The position numbers and the translations under genes were made by a program. 61,274 nt of DNA from Paenibacillus barcinonensis. Its GTDB lineage: Bacteria; Bacillota; Bacilli; Paenibacillales; Paenibacillaceae. This document shows, piece after piece, positions 44,267 through 53,664 of the stretch; positions within the stretch are counted from its first letter, which is position 1, and every line of letters starts with the position of its first letter. The notes below the pieces were generated by a model. It was not told the origin of the DNA. It saw only the letters and a list, made by a program, of their open reading frames with translations, and searched no databases. The stretch covers positions 1 to 61,274 of the forward strand of contig NZ_QJSW01000029.1 of NCBI RefSeq assembly GCF_003217495.1, given 5' to 3'.

Positions 44267-46921
44267 ATGCCAAACGATCCGTTATCGAGGTCTAATAATC
44301 GCAACACCAACAACAAGTCAAGCCAAAAAGCGAAGCCAAAGACCTCTAAAAAGAAAAAAATTACGGGTAAACGCGTCGGATGGACTTTGTTTTTCACCAT
44401 GGCTATCGCCATATTTTGTGCGCTAGGTGGATATTTGTTTATTTTGATTAGCGGTGAGCGTTTGCTTACAGCCAACATGGACAAAACAACAATTAATGAA
44501 ACTTCAAAGGTATATGACCGCAACGGTAATATCATGGGTGAGCTTTCAATCAAAAAGCTGGAGCCTGTGGAATCAGATGATATACCTAAACTGGTCAAGG
44601 AAGCATTTGTTGCAACGGAAGATCGACGCTTCTATGAGCATCAGGGTGTAGATCTCTGGTCTATTGGCCGTGCAGCCGTCAAAGATATCATGGCACAATC
44701 CATGGTGGAGGGTGGCAGTACGCTGACCCAGCAACTTGCCAAAAATATGTTCCTGTCTCGTGACAAGACGTTCTTCCGAAAAGCGACGGAGGTGTCGATT
44801 GCGATGGCGCTGGAACGTAGATTTTCCAAAGACGAGATTTTGACGATGTACCTGAACCGGATATTCTTCGGCCATCAGCGGTACGGGATTAAAGCTGCGT
44901 CGGAATTTTACTTTGGAAAAGGGGATTTGAATGAGCTGAAGTTATGGCAGATTGCTACTTTGGCAGCCATGCCTAAAGGGCCGTCAGCATATAACCCGCT
45001 TAGCAATCCCAATGATTCAAAAGCGCGTCGTGGTGTCGTTCTTCAATTGATGTATGAGCAAGGCTATATTACTGAGGCAGAGATGAACGAAGCGAAAGCC
45101 GTGGATTACAAATATACGCCGCCTGAGAAGGACAGAAAATATCAAGCCTTCATTGACTATGTTCTTCGTGAAGCGGAACGTGTTACAGGTATGACGGAAG
45201 ATGATCTGAACATCGGCGGATTCAAAATCTTTACTACGATGGACGCACAGGCACAAACCGCAATGGAAAATGCCTTCTCGGACGACAGCCTGTTTGAAGC
45301 AAGCAAGGATGATCAGCAGGTCCAGGGTTCGATGGTTATTATGAATCATGAAAACGGCAGTCTCGTTGCATTGATGGGTGGACGTGATTATCAGACCAAA
45401 GGCTACAGCCGGGTAACGCAAAGCCGGAGACAGCCAGGCTCAGCGTTTAAACCGATCGTATCCTATGCTCCGGCGCTGGAAACAGGACAGTATAGTGCGA
45501 ACTCAGCGCTTAGTAACGCGAAGCAATGCTTCGGGAATTATTGTCCAGGCAACCTGCATGGATACTCTTCCACGATCAGTATGACGGATGCAATTACGAA
45601 GTCCGAAAATATCCCGGCAGTCTGGCTGCTGGATAAGATTGGGGTAAATACTGGAGTTAATTTTGCGAAAAGTGTTGGTATTCAGCTGACAGATCAGGAC
45701 AAAAACCTGGCTATTGCTCTGGGAGGTTTAAGCAAAGGCACCAATACGCTGGAGATGGCTCAGGCATACAGTGCATTTGCTAATCTGGGTGAGTACCAGC
45801 AAGCATATTCCATTAAAGAAATTAAGGATAGCTCTGGTAAAATAACGTATAAACACGATAAATCAGACACTAAACGTGTGATGACAGAACAGAATGCATA
45901 CCAGCTTACACAGATGCTGCAAAATGTTGTTAATGACGGTACGGGACGTTCAGCTCGACTCAATCGACCGGTTGCTGGTAAAACGGGAACCGTGCAAAGT
46001 GGCATCGCTGGCAACAGTTCTAACCGTGATGTCTGGTTTGTAGGTTATACGCCAGAATGGACCGGAGCTGTCTGGATGGGTTATGACAATCCGGATGCGA
46101 AACATATGCTCAAAAATAGCAGTAAGTTATCTGCAGCCTTTTTTGCCAAGGTGATGGGAGATGCGTTAAAAGGTGTTCCTGTGAAGGAATTCAAAACGCC
46201 TAAGGGGGGGCAAGCGCCTCCGCCTGTAGAGGAGCCACAACAACCTCAACTTTCAGTCAGTGGACTGAGCGCATCGTACAATGCTACGAGTCAGACGGTT
46301 TCACTGAACTGGACTGGAACTGGCGATGCGAATACACAGTATCGTATCTACCGAAAAGAGACTTCAGAAGCTCAGTTTACCCATCTGATCGACTCTGTGG
46401 GATCAACAACTGCGCAGGATTTGAGTGCATTACCAGGTCTGACCTATGAGTATTATGTAACGGCTTATGATCTGGCATCTGGTCAGGAAACTAGCCCATC
46501 CAATACTGTCTCGCTTATGATCGAAGCTCAGGAGATTGAGCCGCAGCAGCCTGATCCGGGAACAGACCCTGGAACGGGGACTGATCCAGAGGTGCCGGGA
46601 ACGGATAATCCGAACAACGGAGGAACGGATAACGGGAACAATGGCAATGGCGGCGGTAACGGTAATAACGGCAATGGAAATGGTAATAATGGAAACGGGA
46701 ATGAAAACAACGGAAATAATAATGGCGGCAACGGCCCTGGTAGCGGTCAGCCAGGTGGCGGCACGCCTCCGGGGCAGGGAACAACAGACCCTGGAAGTGA
46801 TGGTTCGAGTGACGGGGCCATAACAACTCCAGGTGAAGTGGTTCCACCCGATAGTGGAACCAATGGGGATACCGGAGGGACAGGGACTCCTTCCTCCCCT
46901 CAAGCAGGTTCAGGAGGTTAA
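44267..46921 (+). CDS. Class A penicillin-binding protein (PBP1A type) with FN3 domain
   Basis: An 884-residue bifunctional peptidoglycan synthase. A cytoplasmic Lys/Ser-rich tail is followed by one membrane helix (WTLFFTMAIAIFCALGGYLF). The GT51 transferase domain has VATEDRRFYEHQGVD and EGGSTLTQQLAKN. The transpeptidase domain has the active Ser in PGSAFKPI, SEN and AGKTGTV. A fibronectin type III domain (about 695-785) and a Gly/Asn/Pro-rich tail of some 100 residues finish it. It builds glycan strands and cross-links outside the membrane. The start at 44267 follows AGGAGG with 4 bases. Confidence 0.94.
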   Translation: MPNDPLSRSNNRNTNNKSSQKAKPKTSKKKKITGKRVGWTLFFTMAIAIFCALGGYLFILISGERLLTANMDKTTINETSKVYDRNGNIMGELSIKKLEPVESDDIPKLVKEAFVATEDRRFYEHQGVDLWSIGRAAVKDIMAQSMVEGGSTLTQQLAKNMFLSRDKTFFRKATEVSIAMALERRFSKDEILTMYLNRIFFGHQRYGIKAASEFYFGKGDLNELKLWQIATLAAMPKGPSAYNPLSNPNDSKARRGVVLQLMYEQGYITEAEMNEAKAVDYKYTPPEKDRKYQAFIDYVLREAERVTGMTEDDLNIGGFKIFTTMDAQAQTAMENAFSDDSLFEASKDDQQVQGSMVIMNHENGSLVALMGGRDYQTKGYSRVTQSRRQPGSAFKPIVSYAPALETGQYSANSALSNAKQCFGNYCPGNLHGYSSTISMTDAITKSENIPAVWLLDKIGVNTGVNFAKSVGIQLTDQDKNLAIALGGLSKGTNTLEMAQAYSAFANLGEYQQAYSIKEIKDSSGKITYKHDKSDTKRVMTEQNAYQLTQMLQNVVNDGTGRSARLNRPVAGKTGTVQSGIAGNSSNRDVWFVGYTPEWTGAVWMGYDNPDAKHMLKNSSKLSAAFFAKVMGDALKGVPVKEFKTPKGGQAPPPVEEPQQPQLSVSGLSASYNATSQTVSLNWTGTGDANTQYRIYRKETSEAQFTHLIDSVGSTTAQDLSALPGLTYEYYVTAYDLASGQETSPSNTVSLMIEAQEIEPQQPDPGTDPGTGTDPEVPGTDNPNNGGTDNGNNGNGGGNGNNGNGNGNNGNGNENNGNNNGGNGPGSGQPGGGTPPGQGTTDPGSDGSSDGAITTPGEVVPPDSGTNGDTGGTGTPSSPQAGSGG

Positions 46922-46958
46922 GAAGCCGCTGCTTCACAATTGAATATCGCATCATCAG

Positions 46959-46993
46959 ACTGCTTCCCGGTTCGCCGGTGAAGCAGTTTTTTT
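46959..46993 (+). terminator. Terminator after the PBP gene
   Basis: ACTGCTTCCCGG pairs with CCGGTGAAGCAGT across TTCG, followed by seven Ts. Confidence 0.92.
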
Positions 46994-47216
46994 AATGCTC
47001 CAAAGACAGGCTGATCGACGATATCAAAAATCGCGTAGCACATGATAAACTGTACAGAAGACTTCGTTTTGAGTGTATACGTTAAATATGGTAAGCTGTA
47101 ACTATTCGAATACGTTGTGTAGAGCAGGCTGGTCGTCCTGGCTTCAATGCATACGTATCATTGTTTACCAATCTAAATGCAGATCGGGGATCTGCAGTCG
47201 GCAAAGAGGGGTTCGT

Positions 47217-47780
47217 ATGAAACGGAAATTCGGGGATCGCGCAAATTGGCGCCGGATTACGAACCGACAATTTACATGCCGGTTCGTTCAGTCCAAAATT
47301 TTTACAGGTTACATTACGCTGTATACCATACAGGATTTGAAAGAACCCTTGTGGAAAACGTATGGAGGCACTACCTTCTGTATTGCGGATAAGGGATACT
47401 CCTGGCTGCAATACTATCCGAAGGGAGAACATTTTGTGGTGACGGCGATGTTTGATGATCAGCAACGGATTGTAGAGTGGTATATTGATACATGCCGCAG
47501 CCAGGGAATAACGGATCAGGGTGTTCCATGGTTTGACGATCTGTACCTGGATGTTGTTGTTCTGAAGGACGGAGAGATTTTTTTGCTGGATGAGGATGAA
47601 CTGGAGGATGCCTTGTCTCGTAAACATATTACAACGGGGGATTATGATCTCGCGAACAAAACGGCCAAGGAACTGCTGCATGCCATTGATGCGCATGTTT
47701 TTCCATACTTTCAATTATCATTGAAGCATAGACAGACGTTATTCGAGAATGGTGAGTTCCGCAAAAATATACAGGTCTAG
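47217..47780 (+). CDS. DUF402 family protein
   Basis: A 188-residue protein starting MKRKFGDRANWRRI. The DUF402 core is visible: TTFCIADKGYSWLQYYPKGEHFVVTAMF, then WYIDTCRSQG and PWFDDLYLDVVVLKDG, with acidic residues in LLDEDELEDAL. Characterised relatives are nucleoside di/triphosphate phosphatases or RNA-active enzymes; this one's substrate is unknown. AGAGGGG lies upstream of the ATG at 47217, and the 48 upstream residues of the frame do not fit. A palindrome, TGCAGATC-GGG-GATCTGCA, lies just before the ribosome site (47178-47196). Confidence 0.85.
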   Translation: MKRKFGDRANWRRITNRQFTCRFVQSKIFTGYITLYTIQDLKEPLWKTYGGTTFCIADKGYSWLQYYPKGEHFVVTAMFDDQQRIVEWYIDTCRSQGITDQGVPWFDDLYLDVVVLKDGEIFLLDEDELEDALSRKHITTGDYDLANKTAKELLHAIDAHVFPYFQLSLKHRQTLFENGEFRKNIQV

Positions 47781-47820
47781 GATGTGATCCTGCTCCCGGA
47801 ACTTTTGTTGTACATCCTTC

Positions 47821-47849
47821 TAATATCTGGGCAACTGATAGAATACATT
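47821..47849 (+). promoter_or_regulatory. Candidate sigma-E promoter of spoVK
   Basis: TAATATC (47821-47827), 13 bases and GAATACATT (47841-47849) resemble the sigma-E -35 and -10. In B. subtilis spoVK is expressed during sporulation. Confidence 0.45.
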
Positions 47850-47893
47850 AATAATCAGGAGAGATCAGCCCGATAAAATAGAGGTGATGGCGA

Positions 47894-48865
47894 ATGAACG
47901 GACGGGTCATGGCTGCAGGAGGGCAACCGGGAGGCAGACCATCCAGACAAATTAATGTGGTGTTACGTAACCAGGAGCCTCAAAGCCTTGCCAAAGATGA
48001 AGCACTGTCAGTACAGGCGGCCAAAAGTATAACAAAGCACACTCACTTTCAGGAGATTCAAGGTGAGCTGGAGCAGCTGGTCGGGCTCGAAAATATCAAG
48101 GAACTGGTATTTGAAATTTATGCCTTCCTTCAGATTGCACAGATGCGTTCAGAGGCAGGGCTGCTTAGCGGGGCACACGTGTATCATATGGTTTTCAAAG
48201 GCAATCCTGGGACGGGGAAAACAACGGTAGCCAGAATTGTAGCCAAAATGTTTCAGAAGATGGGTGTGCTTAGTAAAGGGCATCTGATTGAAGTGGAACG
48301 CGCCGATCTGGTCGGCGAGTACATTGGCCATACGGCGCAGAAGACTAGAGATTTGGTCAAAAAGGCCCTTGGCGGTATTTTGTTCATTGACGAGGCATAC
48401 AGTCTTGCCCGTGGTGGTGAGAAGGATTTTGGCAAGGAAGCAATTGATACTTTGGTCAAGTCCATGGAGGATCACAAAAACCAGTTTATTCTGATCCTCG
48501 CCGGGTACTCGGAGGAAATTGATTTTTTCCTGCAGACGAACCCCGGTTTACCCTCCCGCTTTCCAATTCAGCTTGAATTCCCGGACTACACGATTGATCA
48601 GTTGATTCAAATCTCTGAAATGATGGCTAAAGAGCGTGACTATATTTTGATGCCTCAGACTATACTCAAGTTAAAGCAGCATCTTCTTCAAGAGAAAAAT
48701 GATTCGCTCCATGCGTTTAGCAACGCCAGATATGTGAGAAATGCGATTGAAAGGTCAATCAGGCATCAAGCTGTTCGGTTGCTGGAGCAATACTCGGATG
48801 CAAGTCCGGGCAAGCTGGAGTTAATGACAATTCGTACAGAGGATTTGAAGTTTGAGCGAAAGTAA
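47894..48865 (+). CDS. spoVK: Stage V sporulation protein K (AAA ATPase)
   Basis: A 323-residue AAA+ ATPase of the CbxX/SpoVK family. Walker A is GNPGTGKTTVARIVAKMF, Walker B is GGILFIDEAYSLARGG, and sensor 1 and the arginine finger are in LILAGYSEEIDFFLQTNPGLPSRFP. In B. subtilis it is needed for spore maturation. The first ~45 residues are a variable tail. The start follows AGAGGTGATGGCGA. It lies directly upstream of hflX as in B. subtilis. Confidence 0.93.
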   Translation: MNGRVMAAGGQPGGRPSRQINVVLRNQEPQSLAKDEALSVQAAKSITKHTHFQEIQGELEQLVGLENIKELVFEIYAFLQIAQMRSEAGLLSGAHVYHMVFKGNPGTGKTTVARIVAKMFQKMGVLSKGHLIEVERADLVGEYIGHTAQKTRDLVKKALGGILFIDEAYSLARGGEKDFGKEAIDTLVKSMEDHKNQFILILAGYSEEIDFFLQTNPGLPSRFPIQLEFPDYTIDQLIQISEMMAKERDYILMPQTILKLKQHLLQEKNDSLHAFSNARYVRNAIERSIRHQAVRLLEQYSDASPGKLELMTIRTEDLKFERK

Positions 48866-48977
48866 GCGATAATAGCCTTTTAACAGAGCCGGCCGGGCTA
48901 ACCGGTTCGGCTTTAGCATTGCCAAGGATCATTTGTATCCGAGGCAGCAGAGACGGAACAAGGGAGTGAAGCTATAG

Positions 48978-50264
48978 ATGACAACGGGTACACATAATAC
49001 AGATACAACGAAAAAAGATCGTGCAATACTGGTGAGTCTGGTTACGGATGAGGTCAAGCGCTCCGGTATTAATCATGAATATTCGCTTCAGGAGCTTGTA
49101 AAGCTTGCTGAAACAGCAGGTGTGGAAGTACTTAGCGTTTTAACGCAGAACCGGGAAACACGGGATACCAAGTGGTTTATCGGCAAAGGCAAGGTAGAGG
49201 AGCTTCGTCTGGTTGCGGATGAGCTTGGTGCAACTACAGCCATTTTTGATCAGGAGCTGTCCGGGGCTCAGGTTCGAAATCTGGAAGAGACGCTGGATCT
49301 AAAAATTATTGACCGTACGCAGCTGATTCTGGATATCTTTGCTCAGCGTGCGAGCACTCGTGAAGGCATTATCCAGGTAGAGCTGGCACAGCATAGCTAC
49401 TTGCTGCCGCGATTGTCCGGGCATGGTAAAAATCTGTCGCGGCTTGGTGGCGGGATTGGTACAAGAGGGCCGGGGGAAAGTAAGCTGGAGACTGATCGCC
49501 GTCACATTCGTGGACGCATTGATGACTTGAAAAGGCATTTGGAAGAGGTTACGCGTCATCGCAAACTGCACCGGGAGCGTCGTAAAAAAACGGGTATTAT
49601 TCAAGTAGCTCTGGTGGGTTATACGAATGCCGGCAAATCAACACTGCTCAAGCAGTTAACAGATGCAGATGTGTACATTCAGGATCAGCTCTTTGCAACA
49701 CTCGATCCAACGTCACGTACGATGGAACTGCCGAGTGGTAAAGAAATTGTGCTGACAGATACGGTTGGTTTTATTCAAAACCTGCCTCATGATCTGGTGG
49801 CGGCTTTTCGCGCTACGCTCGAAGAGGTGAACGAAGCTGATCTCGTCCTGCATGTTGTAGATGCTTCTTCCGAGATGCGCGAGGATCAGATCAATACTGT
49901 TCATGCGATATTGCAGCAGCTCGGTGCGGGGGACAAGCCTCAGCTGGTGCTGTATAACAAAAAAGATGCCTGCACGCCGGAGCAACTTGAGATGTTACCT
50001 TTGGATAAAAATCATATTAAAGTAAGTGCACTGGATGCAGCAGACCTGATCAGAATTCGTGAATTGATTCAGGCTGAGCTTACAGGCGATACGAAGCGCT
50101 TCCGCATTCCGGCTGAGCGCGGTGATCTAACCTCTGTGTTATACAAGATAGGGGATGTCGTAGCAACTGAATATGATGAGAATGATGTCATTTATCAGGT
50201 TGAGCTACAAAAGGGCGAATATGAGAAATATGGTTATTTGCTTGAAGATTTCATCGAAGCGTAA
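48978..50264 (+). CDS. hflX: Ribosome-associated GTPase HflX
   Basis: A 428-residue GTPase. The N-terminal HflX domain and coiled helical segment end in SRLGGGIGTRGPGESKLETDRR. The G domain has VGYTNAGKST (G1), DPTSRT (G2), DTVGFIQNLP (G3) and NKKD (G4). HflX splits stalled or heat-damaged ribosomes. A GGGAGTGAAG ribosome site precedes the ATG. It lies 112 bases after spoVK. Confidence 0.95.
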   Translation: MTTGTHNTDTTKKDRAILVSLVTDEVKRSGINHEYSLQELVKLAETAGVEVLSVLTQNRETRDTKWFIGKGKVEELRLVADELGATTAIFDQELSGAQVRNLEETLDLKIIDRTQLILDIFAQRASTREGIIQVELAQHSYLLPRLSGHGKNLSRLGGGIGTRGPGESKLETDRRHIRGRIDDLKRHLEEVTRHRKLHRERRKKTGIIQVALVGYTNAGKSTLLKQLTDADVYIQDQLFATLDPTSRTMELPSGKEIVLTDTVGFIQNLPHDLVAAFRATLEEVNEADLVLHVVDASSEMREDQINTVHAILQQLGAGDKPQLVLYNKKDACTPEQLEMLPLDKNHIKVSALDAADLIRIRELIQAELTGDTKRFRIPAERGDLTSVLYKIGDVVATEYDENDVIYQVELQKGEYEKYGYLLEDFIEA

Positions 50265-50350
50265 CATTCATGACATACTAATGTGATAAGTTGACACGAG
50301 AAAGGATTAGTTACATCCGTTTCGTGCGATAAAAGGGGAATGAAGGCAAG

Positions 50351-51604
50351 ATGGTAAGGTTTGATTCAAATATTGTGGAGTTGCAGCATCAGGTTGAAAG
50401 CCAGATTCAAGGTCAGCTCCAGCAGGTTGACCGGATTGTAGATCATAACCAATGGAAGGTTATTGATGCGTTTCAACGCAGAAAAGTGAGTGATTATCAT
50501 TTTGCCGGCTCTACGGGATATGCCTATAATGACCGGGGGCGTGAAGTGCTGGATGAGGTGTATGCCGATGTGTTTGGTGCGGAGGCTGCGCTCGTCCGCC
50601 CTCATTTTGCGTCGGGCACACACACGATTAGTACAGCATTATTCGGTGTGCTGCGTCCTGGAGATGAGTTGTTGTACATCACGGGTAAGCCTTATGACAC
50701 ATTACATAAAGTAATAGGCAAGCCTGGAGATGGTACAGGTTCTCTTCGTGATTTTGGTATAGGATATGCTGAAACGGCACTAACATCGACAGGGGCGGTG
50801 GATTGGCATGCTGTGGAGAAGCAGATAACATCAGCTACGAAGGTCATCGGCATTCAGCGTTCCCGTGGTTATGACTGGCGCTCTTCGTTTACCATTGCTG
50901 AAATTGCCGACATGGTGACACGTGTTAAAGCGTTGAAATCGGACGTTATCGTGTTTGTGGATAATTGTTATGGCGAATTTACGGAGGAACGTGAGCCGAC
51001 AGAAGTCGGCGTGGACCTGATGGCAGGTTCTTTGATCAAAAACCCAGGCGGCGGGCTTGCGGAAACCGGGGGATACATATGCGGCAAAGAAAAGTATGTA
51101 CAGCTCGCGGCTTATCGTTTGACTGCACCTGGCATTGGAGGTGAGGTAGGTGCGATGCTCGGAACAACGCGTGGCATCTATCAAGGACTTTACATGGCTC
51201 CGACAGTGGTTGGACAGGCGGTCAAAGGCAGCATCTTCGCTGCGGCAATGTTTGCTGCAACTGGATTCGTGACCAAGCCTGCTTGGAATGAGCCACGTAC
51301 GGATCTCATTCAGGCTGTTCAGTTCAGCTCTGCCGAGCATTTGATCGCTTTTGTACAAGGTATTCAGCAGGCGGCTGCAGTAGACAGCCACGTTGTGCCG
51401 GAGCCTTGGGATATGCCAGGATATGAGCACCCTGTTATTATGGCGGCAGGTACATTTATTCAGGGAGGAAGTCTGGAGTTATCTGCCGACGCACCGATCC
51501 GAGAGCCTTTTATTGGCTATATGCAGGGGGGATTAACCTACTCTCATGTTAAATATGGCGTTTTGATGGCATTACAGGCGATGAAAGATCGTAAATTATT
51601 GTGA
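50351..51604 (+). CDS. YnbB-like PLP enzyme (methionine gamma-lyase family/aluminium resistance)
   Basis: A 417-residue fold-type I PLP protein. The PLP lysine is in LIKNPGGGLAETGGYI, and the cofactor Asp lies in VFVDNCYGEF; RSRGYDWRSS and FASGTHTIS are family blocks. The family is annotated as aluminium resistance or methionine gamma-lyase related, with little direct proof. A run of purines (AAAAGGGGAATGAAGGCAAG) precedes the ATG. It lies between hflX and glnR, as ynbB does in B. subtilis. Confidence 0.9.
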   Translation: MVRFDSNIVELQHQVESQIQGQLQQVDRIVDHNQWKVIDAFQRRKVSDYHFAGSTGYAYNDRGREVLDEVYADVFGAEAALVRPHFASGTHTISTALFGVLRPGDELLYITGKPYDTLHKVIGKPGDGTGSLRDFGIGYAETALTSTGAVDWHAVEKQITSATKVIGIQRSRGYDWRSSFTIAEIADMVTRVKALKSDVIVFVDNCYGEFTEEREPTEVGVDLMAGSLIKNPGGGLAETGGYICGKEKYVQLAAYRLTAPGIGGEVGAMLGTTRGIYQGLYMAPTVVGQAVKGSIFAAAMFAATGFVTKPAWNEPRTDLIQAVQFSSAEHLIAFVQGIQQAAAVDSHVVPEPWDMPGYEHPVIMAAGTFIQGGSLELSADAPIREPFIGYMQGGLTYSHVKYGVLMALQAMKDRKLL

Positions 51605-51621
51605 GTTTATCTAACATGTCA

Positions 51622-51651
51622 TTGACACTTTGTAACAACTAAATGTACAAT
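51622..51651 (+). promoter_or_regulatory. Promoter of glnRA
   Basis: TTGACA (51622-51627), 18 bases and TACAAT (51646-51651). The sequence from 51622 to 51659 is flanked by TTGACACT and its inverse AGTGTCAA. TGTAAC and TGTACA half-sites, similar to GlnR/TnrA boxes, lie in the spacer. Confidence 0.7.
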
Positions 51652-51686
51652 AGTGTCAAGAATAGATGACTGGAAGGTTGATGAAC

Positions 51687-52100
51687 ATGGGTGACGAGAT
51701 CCGCAGAAATATGGCCTTATTCCCAATAGGCATTGTAATGAAGCTTACCGATCTGTCCGCGAGACAGATTCGTTATTATGAGCAGCACAGTCTGATTGTT
51801 CCTGCGAGAACATCAGGTAATCAGCGACTGTTTTCCTTTAACGACGTTGAGAGATTGCTAGAGATTAAGGCTTTGATTGAAAAAGGGGTTAACATTGCAG
51901 GCATCAAGCAGGTGATGAATCCTGTTTCGAAAGAATCGGAAGAAGCGACGGTTATTACACCGGATACGGAAGTGAAGCGCAGAGAGCTGTCGGATAATCA
52001 GCTGCATCGTTTGTTAAAGCAACAGCTCGTGTCAGGTAAAAGACCTGGTCAAGTGTCTCTCATCCAAGGTGAGCTTTCTCGTTTTTTTAATAAAAAATAA
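51687..52100 (+). CDS. glnR: GlnR, MerR-family nitrogen repressor
   Basis: A 137-residue regulator. The MerR winged-helix N-terminus (ALFPIGIVMKLTDLSARQIRYYE, GNQRLFSFNDVERLLEI) is near-identical in pattern to B. subtilis GlnR. The short C-terminal tail (RPGQVSLIQGELSRFF) is where feedback-inhibited glutamine synthetase acts. It represses glnRA and other nitrogen genes when glutamine is plentiful. The start at 51687 follows GGAAGG by 9 bases and matches the GlnR start; ATGs at 51666 and 51681 are less likely. glnA follows in the same transcript. Confidence 0.94.
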   Translation: MGDEIRRNMALFPIGIVMKLTDLSARQIRYYEQHSLIVPARTSGNQRLFSFNDVERLLEIKALIEKGVNIAGIKQVMNPVSKESEEATVITPDTEVKRRELSDNQLHRLLKQQLVSGKRPGQVSLIQGELSRFFNKK

Positions 52101-52230
52101 TCGTTTCGCCTAACGAGGCGGGTCAGGTAAATTTCAAACTTCTGATGTCAGACTCCTTGACCCGTGGAGCTTTCTAATGTACAAATATAACATGCAAGCC
52201 AAATACGCAGATAAGAAAGGGAGAGGAATC

Positions 52231-53559
52231 ATGAGTTATACAAAAGAAGACATTCTCCGCATCGCACAAGAAGAAAATGTACGATTCATTCGATTGCAAT
52301 TTACCGATTTGCTTGGATCGATCAAAAACGTTGAGATTCCAGTAAGCCAGTTGACGAAAGCGCTGGATAACAAAATGATGTTTGATGGCTCTTCCATTGA
52401 AGGTTATGTTCGTATCGAAGAATCCGACATGTACCTCTATCCGGATCTTGACTCTTGGCTTATTTTCCCATGGGTATCCGACAATCGTGTTGCACGTTTG
52501 ATCTGTGACGTATATCTGCCTGATGGCAACCCGTTCCCAGGTGATCCACGTGGCATCTTGAAACGAAACCTGAAGGAAGCCGAAGAAATGGGATTCACTT
52601 CCTTCAACGTTGGTCCTGAACCAGAATTTTTCTTGTTCAAAACGGACGAAAAAGGAAACCCAACAAACGAACTGAATGACCAAGGTGGGTATTTCGACCT
52701 TGCACCAACAGATCTTGGTGAAAACTGTCGTCGTGATATCGTTATTACACTTGAAGAAATGGGCTTTGAAATCGAAGCTTCTCACCACGAGGTAGCTCCT
52801 GGTCAGCATGAGATCGATTTCAAATATGCAGATGCTTTGAAAGCAGCAGACCAGATCCAAACGTTCAAGCTCGTTGTTAAAACGATTGCACGTCAGCATG
52901 GATTACATGCTACATTTATGCCAAAACCATTGTTTGGTATGAACGGTTCCGGTATGCACTGCAACCAATCCTTGTTCCGTGGAAATGAAAACGCATTTGT
53001 TGACGAGTCGGACGAGCTGGGCTTGAGCAAAACTGCACGTCACTTCATGGCCGGAACGCTGAAGCATGCACGTGCGTTTGCAGCAATCACTAACCCGACT
53101 GTGAACTCATACAAACGTCTTGTACCAGGTTACGAAGCACCTTGTTACGTAGCATGGTCTGCAAGTAACCGTAGCCCGATGATCCGTATTCCAGCTTCAC
53201 GTGGTTTGAGTACACGTGTTGAGGTTCGTAACCCGGATCCGGCTGCTAACCCTTACCTGGCTTTGGCTGTATTATTGAAAGCGGGCTTGGACGGAATCAA
53301 ACGTGAGCTTTCCTTACCAGCTCCGATCGACCGTAACATCTACATCATGTCAGAAGAAGAGCGTGTGGAAGAAGGCATTCCTAGCTTGCCAGCTGACCTG
53401 AAAGAAGCATTGAACGAATTGATCCGCAGCGAAGTGATCTGTGACGCTCTCGGCGACCACGCCTTGGCTCACTTCTACGAGCTGAAAGAAATTGAGTGGG
53501 ACATGTATAGAACACAAGTCCACCAATGGGAACGCGATCAATATATCACGTTGTACTAA
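52231..53559 (+). CDS. glnA: Glutamine synthetase type I-alpha
   Basis: A 442-residue enzyme that makes glutamine from glutamate, ammonia and ATP and also signals nitrogen status to GlnR. Conserved blocks include DGSSIEGYVRIEESDM, GPEPEFFLF, EASHHEVAPGQHEIDF, NGSGMHCNQS and NPTVNSYKRLVPGYEAP. The length and sequence fit the feedback-inhibited GSI-alpha of Firmicutes, with no adenylylation site. The start at 52231 follows AAAGGGAGAGG; an 18-residue longer frame has no site. An inverted repeat (GGGTCAGG...CCTTGACCC) lies in the glnR-glnA spacer. The insertion-type island begins right after its terminator. Confidence 0.97.
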   Translation: MSYTKEDILRIAQEENVRFIRLQFTDLLGSIKNVEIPVSQLTKALDNKMMFDGSSIEGYVRIEESDMYLYPDLDSWLIFPWVSDNRVARLICDVYLPDGNPFPGDPRGILKRNLKEAEEMGFTSFNVGPEPEFFLFKTDEKGNPTNELNDQGGYFDLAPTDLGENCRRDIVITLEEMGFEIEASHHEVAPGQHEIDFKYADALKAADQIQTFKLVVKTIARQHGLHATFMPKPLFGMNGSGMHCNQSLFRGNENAFVDESDELGLSKTARHFMAGTLKHARAFAAITNPTVNSYKRLVPGYEAPCYVAWSASNRSPMIRIPASRGLSTRVEVRNPDPAANPYLALAVLLKAGLDGIKRELSLPAPIDRNIYIMSEEERVEEGIPSLPADLKEALNELIRSEVICDALGDHALAHFYELKEIEWDMYRTQVHQWERDQYITLY

Positions 53560-53568
53560 TCCCCGAAT

Positions 53569-53604
53569 CCCTTGCGCCACCTGGCGTGAGGGGTTTTTCT
53601 TTTT
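53569..53604 (+). terminator. Terminator after glnA
   Basis: CCCTTGCGCCA pairs with TGGCGTGAGGG across CC, followed by TTTTTCTTTTT. Confidence 0.92.
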
Positions 53605-53663
53605 GTGGGCAAAACATTATGAATTCAAATAATACAAGAGTGCCCACAAAATGCCCACAAAAA
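53600..53663. repeat. TGCCCACAAAA repeats next to the integrase (arm-site or att candidate)
   Basis: Two direct copies of TGCCCACAAAA (53641-53651, 53652-53662) have an 11-base period. One inverted copy, TTTTTGTGGGCA, is at 53600-53611. They lie exactly between the glnA terminator and the integrase stop. Recombinase arm-type sites have this arrangement. Confidence 0.6.
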
Positions 53664-53664
53664 T

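Noticed and set aside
46515..46955. Minus-strand frames across the PBP tail
   Set aside because: They mirror the Gly/Asn-rich repeat codons of the plus-strand PBP gene and have no ribosome site.
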